Part shown: positions 9,584-18,859 of the stretch, in pieces
Position numbering within the stretch: position 1 is the stretch's first letter
Layout: the number at the start of each line of letters is the position of its first letter
DNA from: Terriglobales bacterium
GTDB lineage: Bacteria; Acidobacteriota; Terriglobia; Bryobacterales; Bryobacteraceae
DNA: 64,000 nt
NCBI GenBank assembly: GCA_021372245.1
Contig: JAJFUV010000156.1
Span: 1-64,000, forward strand
Direction of reading: 5' to 3'
Notes under the pieces: generated by a model
What the model was told of the DNA's origin: nothing
The model's database searches: none
The model's input: only the letters and a program-made list of their open reading frames with translations
Position numbers and translations under genes: made by a program

Positions 9584-12500
9584 TGGACGCTGAGTTGCGG
9601 CGGCTCGAACAAGCCGTAGTCCAGAACATCATACTGCGAGCTTGGCGGCTGCGTTCGCGGTGGATTCGCCCAGTATTCCGGAACAGCCGCCATGCGGGGC
9701 TTGCCAGGGTTGTGAAACGGACCGAAGACGTTGCGCGGCGGAGTGATCACGCGCACCGCGACGGTATGCCGTCCCGGGGGAGCGGGCAAATCGGCGGTGT
9801 ATGGTGGCCAGCCGAGCAGAGCGGCGCGTTTGCCGTCGAGTAAAATCTCGACGAGTGCGCCGGACCATTTTCCGAGTTCCACGCGCAGGCCTTGGGCGCC
9901 GCTTGGCACGTCGACGGTCGTTTCGTAACGGACCGTCGCAGGATAGAACGGCCGACCCTGTGCGGCCAGTGAGCCCAACTCGAGCTTCTCGGCCGGCGCG
10001 ATACGGAAGCCTTGCGAAGCCTTCTCTACGGTGAAATCGCCCCGCAGATAGATGTTCTCAAGCTCCATGCGGACATCGAATGGACGGCCGGAGATGCGAA
10101 CGGTGTTTTGTCCAGTCCGCACGAGGGGTTGGACGGATACGCTGATGATGTGCGGATCGAGCCAGCGCGCACCGCGCGTGAAATCTACCGCCTTCTCATT
10201 CACCGTGACGCGATACAGTTCCGGACACTCGATGGCAAGCTCCAGGCGCGCGGGCGGCGCAGCGCCGGAGACTTCGAATGGGAACACGGCGTCGAAGCCG
10301 GAATCGGCTGGAAAGTGATTGCGGTCGAAGACGCGAGTTTTGAACTGCACGGCGGCGTCCCAAGCGGGGCGCTCAAAGCCGTGAGCCTGCCAGATGGTCC
10401 AGTTGGCGTGCCAGGTGTTTACGCCCGTTCGGTGTTGCCCTTGCGTAGTTAGGTCGCAGTAGTCGAGCACTAGGACATTGGCGTCTTCCTGCGTGACGCT
10501 CCACGTGCTCGCGGAAATCGGCGTGAGACGCGGCTCGGCGGCGGGCGCCGCAGGTGCGCCGTTCTGGCGGACAACGAACAATTCCGAACCGGCCGGCGGC
10601 AGGTCGAGATCAAACCTGATTCGATGGCCTTCAGAGCGATAAGCGGCCGCCACGGACTCGCCTCTCAAAGTATCCCAGCGCTCCAGCGCGTTGGCGTCGA
10701 TTGTCGCCTGCGTTTTGAACGGTGCTGGTCCGGAATTGGCAAAAAACAGCACACGTTCGCCATTGTCCAGGAATCGTTCGGCCATGCCGATTCCGGAAGG
10801 AGTTGCCTGGTCGAAGCGCACTCGCGGCGGCGCGATGCGCTGAATGGCTTCGATCAGAGGCTCGCCTGCCGTTACCGCCTGCCACGCGTTGGGATACTTC
10901 TCACGCAGTGCGCGGACGGCCTTGCTCTCACGCCCATCGATGTAAGCGGCAGGTTCGGAGAGAGCGAGAACGCGTCCGCCGGCGGCAAAAAACTTCTCGA
11001 GCAACGGCACAGTCTGACGCCGGAGATTGGTCATGTGCTGAGGCCAGATGACAACGTCGTAGGCCTGCTCGCCAACCACCAGGCGCCTGCCGTCAACCTT
11101 GCCGAACCATTCGAGGATGTACTCGTCGCCCAGATGGAAATCCACTTGATGGTCGGCGAGCAACTGAACCAGGTTCGGGTAATCGTCACGCATGGCAGTT
11201 AGCTGTGGAGGCATGATCCCGCGCCGGGCCAGAAGGAAACCGCTGGTGGTCGGCTCGAGCACGAGCACGCGCATGCGGGGCTTGCCGCGGGTGAGCATGT
11301 AGGAGACGCGACTCAGGTGGTCGGCGTGCAGACGGTAGTAGGGCCACCACCCGGAAGCGTCGGTGAACGTCGGGGGATAGTCGCGCTTGCGCGCGCCGCG
11401 CACGGTGCCCCAGCTCTGGCAGGAGTTGATGAGATTGATGCCGTGCACCATCTGCCAATCGCCGATACTCTTGAAGTGTTCGAAGTCCGCGTCAAAGCCC
11501 GAAACGCCGAAGCTCTCCGCCAGTGCGCGGCGGCCCAACTGCTCGGCGACGCTGGTCATCTGGCGGATGGTGAACAGGTAGAACGGATCGCGGCCTTTGG
11601 TGCGAACGCCCAATGCCTGCAGCCCGCTCAGCATGTCGATGCCGGGCATGTGCTCATATGCGTAAAAGGATGCGTCTGCAGGCGAGGTCCACGGAGCGGG
11701 CCATTCATGTTCCATCCAGTGGCCGGTGAAACCAATATTGTTGCGGGTGCACCAGGAATAGACCGGCTCGAAGTAGTTCTCTTTCCACAGGTCGTGCAAC
11801 GTCTGGAAATAGTCGAAGCGGACCTTGCGCCAATCGCCGACGTCCCAGTAGAGGGATGGAAGTGCGTCGGCCAAGTCGTAACCGTTGCGTTTGCGGAATT
11901 CCGCGAGCGTGTTGTAGCTGAGTGGCACGCCCTGAACGGTCCCCGCGGAGGCGACGCCTGAGGTGAGCAGCGGTTCGTCATCGAAAGCCCATCGGACGGT
12001 TTTGCCGAACTCGTCTCCAACGTGCTTCTTGTAAGGCTCGAATGTGGTTTCCAGGAACATGCGGCCGGTCGAAGGATTTGTGAGATCCACGTAGGGAAAG
12101 TCGGCGTACCACGGCGTGGCCTGCGAACGGTACATGTTGAAGACGGTGTAGGTTTCACCGGGCCTGGTGTCCGACGGCCCATGGATCCGGCGGGTGGAGA
12201 CGATCTCACCAGCGGCGTTCTTCGTGACGGCGAAAACGCTCACCGTAGTCTGTGGATTCCAGCGGATGCGCGCGGCAGGGACGTCTAGAAGCGGCTGCGC
12301 GGCTTGCACGACGGTGTCGGGCGCGTGCGCCGGTACGTGCCCGCCGGCTGAACCGGCCGGGTAACTGTTCTCGTCGTAGATGTTGATGATGAGGCCCAGG
12401 CGCTTGCCCTCTTCGACCGACCGGCGCCACAGACGAAACCACTCCTCGCCCAGATACTCGGTCATCAGGCCGGGACGTGGATGTACGAAGACGCCCCCGA

Positions 12501-12684
12501 AACCCTGTTGCTTGAACTGCGCGAGTTGCTCGCCCAAGCGTTCCCAGCGCATTTCGTCGTGCCACACCCAGAGAGGCATGGGACGGAATTCGGACGGCGG
12601 ATCGGCGAAGTGGCGGCGCATTTCGGCAATCGATTGCGCGAAGGCCACGGAGGCGAACACAGCGACGAGAAATGCAGAGCGCAT
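9571..12684 (-). CDS. GH106-like glycoside hydrolase (alpha-L-rhamnosidase-related)
   Basis: 1037 residues. ATG 12684 is preferred over GTG 12699 because GGGGAGG sits 7 bases before it and a signal peptide follows directly (MRSAFLVAVFASVAFAQS). The sequence MPLWVWHDEMRWERL, then QGFGGVFVHPRPG and IINIYDENSYPAGSAGGH, is typical of the GH106 family and its relatives. These remove alpha-L-rhamnose from pectic polymers such as rhamnogalacturonan. Carbohydrate-binding-like beta-sandwich sequence occupies roughly the last 300 residues (RLELAIECPELYRVTVN, PGRHTVAVRVITPP). It is the second gene of the operon, 22 bases after the esterase-like gene. The export signal implies action outside the cytoplasm. 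Rhamnose specificity is a family-based inference. Confidence 0.8.
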   Translation of the reverse strand: MRSAFLVAVFASVAFAQSIAEMRRHFADPPSEFRPMPLWVWHDEMRWERLGEQLAQFKQQGFGGVFVHPRPGLMTEYLGEEWFRLWRRSVEEGKRLGLIINIYDENSYPAGSAGGHVPAHAPDTVVQAAQPLLDVPAARIRWNPQTTVSVFAVTKNAAGEIVSTRRIHGPSDTRPGETYTVFNMYRSQATPWYADFPYVDLTNPSTGRMFLETTFEPYKKHVGDEFGKTVRWAFDDEPLLTSGVASAGTVQGVPLSYNTLAEFRKRNGYDLADALPSLYWDVGDWRKVRFDYFQTLHDLWKENYFEPVYSWCTRNNIGFTGHWMEHEWPAPWTSPADASFYAYEHMPGIDMLSGLQALGVRTKGRDPFYLFTIRQMTSVAEQLGRRALAESFGVSGFDADFEHFKSIGDWQMVHGINLINSCQSWGTVRGARKRDYPPTFTDASGWWPYYRLHADHLSRVSYMLTRGKPRMRVLVLEPTTSGFLLARRGIMPPQLTAMRDDYPNLVQLLADHQVDFHLGDEYILEWFGKVDGRRLVVGEQAYDVVIWPQHMTNLRRQTVPLLEKFFAAGGRVLALSEPAAYIDGRESKAVRALREKYPNAWQAVTAGEPLIEAIQRIAPPRVRFDQATPSGIGMAERFLDNGERVLFFANSGPAPFKTQATIDANALERWDTLRGESVAAAYRSEGHRIRFDLDLPPAGSELFVVRQNGAPAAPAAEPRLTPISASTWSVTQEDANVLVLDYCDLTTQGQHRTGVNTWHANWTIWQAHGFERPAWDAAVQFKTRVFDRNHFPADSGFDAVFPFEVSGAAPPARLELAIECPELYRVTVNEKAVDFTRGARWLDPHIISVSVQPLVRTGQNTVRISGRPFDVRMELENIYLRGDFTVEKASQGFRIAPAEKLELGSLAAQGRPFYPATVRYETTVDVPSGAQGLRVELGKWSGALVEILLDGKRAALLGWPPYTADLPAPPGRHTVAVRVITPPRNVFGPFHNPGKPRMAAVPEYWANPPRTQPPSSQYDVLDYGLFEPPQLSVQWKS

Positions 12685-12705
12685 AGGCAACCTCCCCACG
12701 AGCGG

Positions 12706-14469
12706 CTACTTACGATTAGCGATGAGTTTGCGCGCGACGTCGAGCCCGCCGGCGCGCTGGATGCCAGGCACGAAGAAGGAAGAAACGAACTCCTCATCGG
12801 TACCCTTGAACGGACCGAGGCCGGCGCCGAGTTTCAGTTCCACTGGCGCGACCGCGGCGGCGAAGGTGGCCCAGATGGCGGCTTTGTCAAGGCCAATCAA
12901 CTCGGGCGCGGCGGAGGACGACGATCGAAGCCAGGCCAGGGCAGTGAGGATGTCCTGGACACGGCAGGCATCGTCGGTCGGGTTGAATGTAGTGAAATGG
13001 CCGCCTGTCTGGGTACGGACCGCGTGAAACGCGTCGATGAGCAGGACGGGGCGCTTCGCTCGCAGCAGTTCCTCGACGCGGGCGTTCTTGCGGGCGGCTG
13101 CCGCGCCTGCCGGATCGACAACGAGTGCGGGAGCACCCTTACCGGCAAACCACAGGCCCGTGACGCGATCGGAGGCGCTCGCGCGGCTCAACACGATTGC
13201 CTCGCCTTTGATCTCGCTGGCGACCTTCGTCGGCCACTCGGCGGCGAGCGCCAGGCGCAAATTATCGCGCAGCGTTTGGGGATCGGAGATAGCGGCGACC
13301 TGACGCGCCGATGCTTCGCGCCAGGATGCGAACAGCTTTTCGAAGGTAAGAGCGTTCTCCGGCAGCGCGCGGCCGTGGAGTGCCAGCATATCCTTAAGGC
13401 CTTCCACGTGCGGATTCTTTTCGGCGAACTTGGAAGTGTCGGAAACGCCCAGCATTTGCTTCGCGAAGAAGCGGTAGACGGCTTCGCGGCTGTCCTGGTT
13501 GTAGTTGTGGCCGTAGTTGAACTGCTGGGCCTCAACGTTGTCAGGCTTGCCATAGAGCGCGTAAATCTTGCGGATGGAGGGAAACTCCTCGCGGGGCACG
13601 TTCTTGGTCCAATCGCCGGTGGCAGCCACCAGAAGCATGGGGCGGGGGGCCATCATGGCGGCCAACTCCATGTTGTTCGTGCCGATCCTCAACCCCGGCG
13701 TATTCTCGCACCCGCAGCCGCCCTGCATGATCGCGGAGACCATGTTCACGGGCGCGGCGTACTTGACCCTCGAATCCACGGCGGTGAGAAGAAAAGTCTG
13801 AGTGCCGCCGCCGGAAGCACCCGTGGCGCCGATGTGCTCCGGATCGACCTCGGTGAGCGACAGCAGGAAGTCCACCACGCGAATGGAATTCCATAGTTGG
13901 AGTCCAAGAGGTGTGAAACTCCAGAGCTGCTCCCTGGCGCCACTCCAGGTGTGCGGTGTTTGCCCGGTGTCGTTGTAGCCCAGCATGTCGTAGGCGAAGA
14001 CGACATAGCCCTGGCGCGCGAGCGTTCCGGCCAGCGCCTGACCCGAGTAGTTCGGCGACTGTTCGAGCCGACCGTAGGACCAGTGGCCGTGGGGATTCAC
14101 GATGGCAGGCAGCTTTCCGGCGCGGCCTTTGGGACGGTAGAGATTACCGCCGAGGTAGAAGCCAGGCCAGGTTTCCAGCAGTACCTTCTCGACCGAGTAC
14201 TCGGGCTGTTCGATACGTCCGAAGATCCGCGGATGGAGCGGGGTGCGCTCGGGCATGGGTAGCAGGCCGGCGGCCGAAAGCACCTGGCGGGTGAGTTGCG
14301 CTTTGCGCGCTTCCCAGGCGGCGAGCGTCGGATACTCGGTCATCTGAAAGTGGTAATTGGTGTGGCGCACATCGCTCACGCGGGAGTCGACCGCGGGTAC
14401 TTGGGCGAGCGCGGGCAAGAGCGCACAGATGGCAAACGCAAGGGTGAGACTAGGGATCATCGCGGACAT
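12706..14469 (-). CDS. Secreted alpha/beta hydrolase, acetyl-xylan-esterase-like
   Basis: 587 residues with a Sec signal peptide (LTLAFAICALLPALAQ). ATG 14469 has AAGGGTG about 5 bases upstream; ATG 14460 is an alternative. The nucleophile elbow is ATGASGGG with Ser219. VNPHGHW (about 125-130) is a likely oxyanion-hole strand, and later ATGDW and FNYGHNYN supply candidate Asp and His of the triad. This pattern fits large secreted esterases of the acetyl-xylan or glucuronoyl esterase type. A second, weaker hydrolase-like region follows from about residue 390. It is the first gene of the operon that includes the GH106-like enzyme, so removal of acetyl or uronoyl esters from pectin or hemicellulose is a reasonable inference. 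It diverges from the duplicated genes across a 48-base gap. Confidence 0.8.
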   Translation of the reverse strand: MSAMIPSLTLAFAICALLPALAQVPAVDSRVSDVRHTNYHFQMTEYPTLAAWEARKAQLTRQVLSAAGLLPMPERTPLHPRIFGRIEQPEYSVEKVLLETWPGFYLGGNLYRPKGRAGKLPAIVNPHGHWSYGRLEQSPNYSGQALAGTLARQGYVVFAYDMLGYNDTGQTPHTWSGAREQLWSFTPLGLQLWNSIRVVDFLLSLTEVDPEHIGATGASGGGTQTFLLTAVDSRVKYAAPVNMVSAIMQGGCGCENTPGLRIGTNNMELAAMMAPRPMLLVAATGDWTKNVPREEFPSIRKIYALYGKPDNVEAQQFNYGHNYNQDSREAVYRFFAKQMLGVSDTSKFAEKNPHVEGLKDMLALHGRALPENALTFEKLFASWREASARQVAAISDPQTLRDNLRLALAAEWPTKVASEIKGEAIVLSRASASDRVTGLWFAGKGAPALVVDPAGAAAARKNARVEELLRAKRPVLLIDAFHAVRTQTGGHFTTFNPTDDACRVQDILTALAWLRSSSSAAPELIGLDKAAIWATFAAAVAPVELKLGAGLGPFKGTDEEFVSSFFVPGIQRAGGLDVARKLIANRK

Positions 14470-14502
14470 CGTAACACCCTTGCCGCGAGGGCCGCAGGTT
14501 GA

Positions 14503-14508
14503 TATGCT
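14503..14508 (+). promoter_or_regulatory. -10-like box TATGCT in duplicated leader, copy A
   Basis: TATGCT ends 9 bases before ATG 14518. TTGCCG at 14480-14485 lies 17 bases upstream, the ideal -35 spacing. The same TATGCT is kept at 16687-16692 in copy B, but without a -35 match. The same bases also encode a five-codon mini-ORF (ATG 14504) whose TGA overlaps the gene's ATG. Confidence 0.4.
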
Positions 14509-14517
14509 GCCTTGCGG

Positions 14518-16665
14518 ATGAAAACCAGATTCTTATTCGCACTTCTGTTCACGATGGCTGTACAGGCGGCCGTCGTCGACCCATCCCAGGGCCTGACGCT
14601 CGAAAACAAGTTCGTCCGACTGGAGTTTGAACCGAGCGGCATGGGTCTCGCGGCGATGATCGACCGCGTGGGTGGGTTCAACCACATCGGTCCGGTAGAG
14701 GGTAAGCACCTGCTGTGGGAAGTGAACTTTGGACGCGGTACGCAGGTGCGGCCGATGAACAACAACTACAAGCCGTGCAATTACGCGCGCATCGACCGGA
14801 TGGCGGATGGATCCCAGCGCGCGGTAATGGAGTGGAACGATCTGCGCTGGTGGCTGGAGGACCGGTCGGTGACGGTAAAGGTGACCGTGGATCTGCCTCC
14901 GGACTCGGGCATTGCGCGATGGCGGATATTCGTCGAAAACCTGAGCGACTACTGGGGCGTGTGGACGGTGAGCTACCCGCTGGTGAACAGCTTCCCGGCG
15001 GCAGGCGGTTACGACATCGCGCGGCCGGTGTTTGCCAGCGGCGGTAACCTGCTCAAGGCGTGGAAGAACAAGATCGAACAACGCTATCCATCCGGTGGAT
15101 GGCCGATGCAGTTCATGGCCCTGACTTCTGGAAAGAACTCCGTGTATTTCGGCACGCAGGACCCGGATGCCCGCGCCAAAGACTTTCTGGTGGAACCTGG
15201 CGTGCGTGCGGCCACAATTCACTACGCCGACAACATGGGTGTGGCCGGATCGGATTGGCCGGATTATCATCCGATCGAGTTCGGCGTGTACCAGGGGAAC
15301 TGGGTAGGCGCCGCCCACCATTACCGGGCATGGGCCTTGAAACAGAAGTGGGCACAGGCGGGTCCACTCTCACGACGCGCAGACGTGCCGCAGATCGTGA
15401 AGGACCTGGGCGCCTGGGCGCAGGACGGTTGGGAATGGAACGACGCCAAAGGCACGCCGGCCCAGATGAATCAACCGTTCGTCGAGGCGCAGCGGATGTT
15501 GGGCACACCGATGGGTTTGCATTGGTATATGTGGCACCACATGCCTTTCGACAACGAGTATCCGCACTTTCTGCCCGCCAAGCCGGAGTTCAAGGCGCGT
15601 GTGAAGGACTTAGTAAGTCGCGGGCTTCTCGTGATGCCTTACATCAACGGCTCCAGCGCCGACATGAACATCAAGGACTTCCACCGGTTCGCTCCCCACG
15701 CCATCATGGACGAAGGCGGCGGTCTCCGCATGACGAAATACTCCGAGCAGGCGGGCCGCTTGCTCGCCATGTGCCCGGCGACCGTATTCTGGCACGACGC
15801 GATTTCTACCGTGGTTGAGAAGCTGATCGGCGAGGAAGGAGTGAACGGCGTCTATGTGGATCAGATCTCGGCGATGAGGCACGACCTCTGCTTCAACCCC
15901 AAGCATGGACATCCGGTGGGCGGCGGACACTACTGGGCCACCGGGAATCGCGAACTGCTGCGAAAGATAAAGAACGTGGCCAGCAAAAGTGGGCGCAACG
16001 CGGTCATCACCTCCGAAGGCGCGGACGAAGTCTTCTTCGATGTATTGGACGCCAATCTGACATGGGCATTGCCGACCGATTGGGAAATCCCGCTCATGGA
16101 GGTGGTCTATTCCGGGTACACGATTTTCTTCGGCAGTCCTTGCGATCTAACTCAGGACGCGCGACTGTTCCGTTTCGCGCAAGGGCAAGCGCTCATCGAC
16201 GGGCGGCAGAACGGCTGGATGAGCTTAGCGTTGTTCAAGCCGGAACATGCAGAGAAAGCCGCCTACTTCCGCCAGTGTGCACGCTACCGGGTGGCTGCGA
16301 AGAAGTGTCTGACCTACGGGCGGCTGATCGCACCGATTGAGTCCTCCACAGCGGTTCCACAATTCACGAACGACCAGTTCGGCTGGAACCAGAAGCACCG
16401 CGGTACAGCACCGCTCGCTGAAGGGCGGTTGTGGCAGGCGGAAGACGGCAAGCTGGCCGTGCTGTTGGCGAACTACTCGGATCAAGAGATTCCCTTCGCC
16501 TGGCGGGTGGATCCCGCGGAGTACGGCTTGAAGGGGGGAGCGTATACGCTTGCCTCGCTCGCGCCGGAAGGCACACAAGCGCTGGGCGGCGCGACGGGCG
16601 CCATCCAACGCACGGAGAAGCTCGGCCCCCGGCAACTGCGCGTCATCGAGATCGCGGCACGGTAG
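14518..16665 (+). CDS. Secreted TIM-barrel glycosidase-like protein, tandem copy A (DUF6259-like, tentative)
   Basis: 715 residues from ATG 14518. A TTG at 14512 would add two residues and is less likely. Sec signal peptide: FLFALLFTMAVQAA. Residues about 20-280 look like a beta-sandwich, with NYKPCNYARIDRMADG and a long SVTVKVTVDLPPDSG strand region. Residues about 290-600 look like a TIM barrel: LHWYMWHHMPFDNEYPHF, MPYINGSSADMNIKDF, GVNGVYVDQIS and AVITSEGADEVFF. The D of YVDQ and the E of TSEG are candidate catalytic acids. A C-terminal small beta domain follows. I assign it tentatively to the uncharacterised DUF6259-type glycosidase-like proteins; the substrate is unknown. A near-identical-length paralogue follows 36 bases later. 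Confidence 0.75.
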   Translation: MKTRFLFALLFTMAVQAAVVDPSQGLTLENKFVRLEFEPSGMGLAAMIDRVGGFNHIGPVEGKHLLWEVNFGRGTQVRPMNNNYKPCNYARIDRMADGSQRAVMEWNDLRWWLEDRSVTVKVTVDLPPDSGIARWRIFVENLSDYWGVWTVSYPLVNSFPAAGGYDIARPVFASGGNLLKAWKNKIEQRYPSGGWPMQFMALTSGKNSVYFGTQDPDARAKDFLVEPGVRAATIHYADNMGVAGSDWPDYHPIEFGVYQGNWVGAAHHYRAWALKQKWAQAGPLSRRADVPQIVKDLGAWAQDGWEWNDAKGTPAQMNQPFVEAQRMLGTPMGLHWYMWHHMPFDNEYPHFLPAKPEFKARVKDLVSRGLLVMPYINGSSADMNIKDFHRFAPHAIMDEGGGLRMTKYSEQAGRLLAMCPATVFWHDAISTVVEKLIGEEGVNGVYVDQISAMRHDLCFNPKHGHPVGGGHYWATGNRELLRKIKNVASKSGRNAVITSEGADEVFFDVLDANLTWALPTDWEIPLMEVVYSGYTIFFGSPCDLTQDARLFRFAQGQALIDGRQNGWMSLALFKPEHAEKAAYFRQCARYRVAAKKCLTYGRLIAPIESSTAVPQFTNDQFGWNQKHRGTAPLAEGRLWQAEDGKLAVLLANYSDQEIPFAWRVDPAEYGLKGGAYTLASLAPEGTQALGGATGAIQRTEKLGPRQLRVIEIAAR

Positions 16666-16673
16666 CGCACAGT

Positions 16674-18849
16674 GGCCGCAGGCTGATATGCTGCCTTGCG
16701 GATGAAAACCAGAATCGTGCTCGCACTGTTTCTTGCCATGGCTGTGCAAGCGGCCGTGGTGGATCCCTCCAAGGGGCTTACGCTCGAAAACAAGTTCGTC
16801 CGGTTGGAGTTCGAACCGGGCGGCATGGGACTGGCGGCGATGATCGATCGCGTGGGTGGGTTCAACCACATCGGTCCGGTAGACGGCAAGCACCTGCTGT
16901 GGGAAGTGAGCTTCGGACGCGGCACGCAGGTGCGGCCGATGAACAACAACTACAAGCCGTGCAACTACGCGCGCGTGGACCGGATGGCGGATGGAACGCA
17001 GCGGGCGGTGATGGAGTGGAACGACCTGCGCTGGTGGCTGGAGGACCGGTCGGTGACGGTGAAAGTGACCGTGGATCTGCCCCCGGACTCGGGCATTGCG
17101 CGGTGGCGGATCTTCGTCGAGAATCTGAGCGACTACTGGGGTACATGGTCGGTGAGCTACCCACTGGTGAACGGCTTCCCCTCGGCGGGCAATTACGACA
17201 TCGCGCGGCCCGTGCAGTCGGCAGGCGGAAATCTGCTGCCGGCGTGGAAGGACAAGATCGAACAGCGCTATCCGTCCGGCAACTGGCCCATGCAGTTCCT
17301 GGCGCTGAGCGCCGGTAAGAATTCGGTGTATTTCGGCACACGGGACCCGGACGCGCGCGCCAAGGACTTTGTGGTCGAACCGGGTAACCGGATCACCGTC
17401 GTCCATATTGCCGACGACATGGGCGTGGCCGGGTCGGATTGGCCGGACTACCATCCGATCGAACTGGGAGTGTACCAGGGCGATTGGGTGGAGGCTGCGT
17501 ACCACTATCGCGAATGGGCGCTCCAACAGAAATGGGCGCGGGCGGGCAAGCTGAGCCAGCGGCCGGAGATGTCGGATTTGGTCAAGAACCTCGGCGCGTG
17601 GATCCAGGACGGCTGGGAGTGGCAGGGACGCCAGGGCACGCCGGAGGAGATGAACGCGCCGCTGGTGGAGGCGCAGAAGATGATGGGCGTGCCGCTCGGC
17701 ATCCATTGGTACATGTGGCACGTCACCCCGTTCGACAACAATTATCCGTATTTCCTGCCTGCCAAACCGAAATTCCGCGAACGCGTGAAGCAACTCACAG
17801 ATCAGGGCGTGTTGGTGATGCCCTATATCAACGGGCTCAGCTCGGACATGAACATCAAGGATTTCGATCGCTACGCCCCGCACGCCATGATGGACGAGGG
17901 CGGAGGGTTGCACATGGTGAAGTACTCCGAGTACTCCGGCAGGCTACTCTCAATGTGCCCCTCGAGCGTGTTCTGGCACGACGCGATTTCCACGGTGGTG
18001 GACAAACTGATCCGCGAGGAGGGTGTGAACGGCGTCTACATCGACCAGATATCATCGATGGGCCATGAGCATTGCTTCAACCCCAAACACGGTCACCCGC
18101 TGGGCGGAGGCCACTGGTGGGCCGATGGCTTCCGGGAGTTGATGACCAAGGTGCAGGCGGTGGCTCAACGCGAAGGCAGGCGCGCGGTGATTACGTCGGA
18201 AGGCACCGATGAGGTGTTCTTCGATCTGCTGGACGCGAACCTGTGCTGGGCGCAGGCCAGCGACTGGGAGATCCCGCTGATGCAGGTGGTCTACTCCGGG
18301 TACACGCTACTGCTGGGGAGTCCGGTGGACTTCACCAAGAGCGAGCAGTTGTTCAACTTCGCCGAAGGCCAGGCGTTTCTGGACGGCCGGCAAATCGGGT
18401 GGATGGGCCTGGGCCTGTTCCAGCCGGAGCATCGCCGCAAGGCGGAATATTTCCGCGAGTGCGCCCGCTACCGCGTCGCGGCTAAGAAGTACGTGACCTA
18501 CGGACGATTGCTTACACCGGTCCGGCCGGTGAACCAGGTGCCGACATTCACCGACGATAACTTCGGTTGGTGGCGGAAGCATCGCGGCAAGGCACCGCTG
18601 GCCGAAGGGCGGCTGTGGCAGGCGGAAGACGGCAAACTGGCTGTGCTTCTGGCGAACTACTCGGATCAGGAGATCCCGTTCACGTGGCGTGTGGACCCGG
18701 CCCGTTATGGCGTGAAGGGCGGAGCGTACACGCTCACCTCGCTTGCGCCGGAAGGCACTGCAGCGCTCGGCGCCGCGACGGGCGTGATCGAGCGCACTGA
18801 AAAGCTCGCCCCACGGCAACTGCGGGTCGTCGAAATCGCAGGGCGGTAG
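16674..18849 (+). repeat. Tandem duplication unit, copy B
   Basis: Second copy of the 2176-base unit, in the same orientation and separated from copy A by 8 bases. At protein level the N-terminal and C-terminal parts are almost unchanged. The central TIM-barrel region carries most substitutions. Confidence 0.9.
16702..18849 (+). CDS. Secreted TIM-barrel glycosidase-like protein, tandem copy B (DUF6259-like, tentative)
   Basis: 715 residues, exactly the length of copy A. Signal peptide IVLALFLAMAVQAA. The first 170 residues differ from copy A at only a scattering of positions, and a block of about 30 residues around SVTVKVTVDLPPDSG is identical. The central part is more divergent: LHWYMWHHMPFDNEY becomes IHWYMWHVTPFDNNY, and VDQISAMRHDLC becomes IDQISSMGHEHC. 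The candidate acids of YIDQ and TSEG are kept, so both copies are probably active with different preferences. The gene ends 10 bases before the convergent GH38-like gene. No SD is seen before the ATG; a conserved TATGCT box ends 9 bases upstream. Confidence 0.75.
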   Translation: MKTRIVLALFLAMAVQAAVVDPSKGLTLENKFVRLEFEPGGMGLAAMIDRVGGFNHIGPVDGKHLLWEVSFGRGTQVRPMNNNYKPCNYARVDRMADGTQRAVMEWNDLRWWLEDRSVTVKVTVDLPPDSGIARWRIFVENLSDYWGTWSVSYPLVNGFPSAGNYDIARPVQSAGGNLLPAWKDKIEQRYPSGNWPMQFLALSAGKNSVYFGTRDPDARAKDFVVEPGNRITVVHIADDMGVAGSDWPDYHPIELGVYQGDWVEAAYHYREWALQQKWARAGKLSQRPEMSDLVKNLGAWIQDGWEWQGRQGTPEEMNAPLVEAQKMMGVPLGIHWYMWHVTPFDNNYPYFLPAKPKFRERVKQLTDQGVLVMPYINGLSSDMNIKDFDRYAPHAMMDEGGGLHMVKYSEYSGRLLSMCPSSVFWHDAISTVVDKLIREEGVNGVYIDQISSMGHEHCFNPKHGHPLGGGHWWADGFRELMTKVQAVAQREGRRAVITSEGTDEVFFDLLDANLCWAQASDWEIPLMQVVYSGYTLLLGSPVDFTKSEQLFNFAEGQAFLDGRQIGWMGLGLFQPEHRRKAEYFRECARYRVAAKKYVTYGRLLTPVRPVNQVPTFTDDNFGWWRKHRGKAPLAEGRLWQAEDGKLAVLLANYSDQEIPFTWRVDPARYGVKGGAYTLTSLAPEGTAALGAATGVIERTEKLAPRQLRVVEIAGR

Positions 18850-18859
18850 AGCGTGCCGG

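Larger units (their letters stand above)
14490..16665 (+). repeat. Tandem duplication unit, copy A
   Basis: Bases 14490-16665 (leader plus gene) align without length change to 16674-18849; both units are 2176 bases. The 28-base leader before the ATG differs from copy B at one position (T versus C). The duplication therefore included the initiation region as well as the gene. Confidence 0.9.

Noticed and set aside
14480..14485. TTGCCG as the -35 of both duplicated genes
   Set aside because: Spacing is ideal in copy A, but the hexamer is absent before copy B, so it is not a shared element.
16225..17913. 562-residue minus-strand ORF antisense to the duplicated genes
   Set aside because: It runs across the junction of the two tandem copies and mirrors their codon pattern. 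Its sequence is Arg/His/Pro-rich with no domain, as expected of a shadow in GC-rich DNA.
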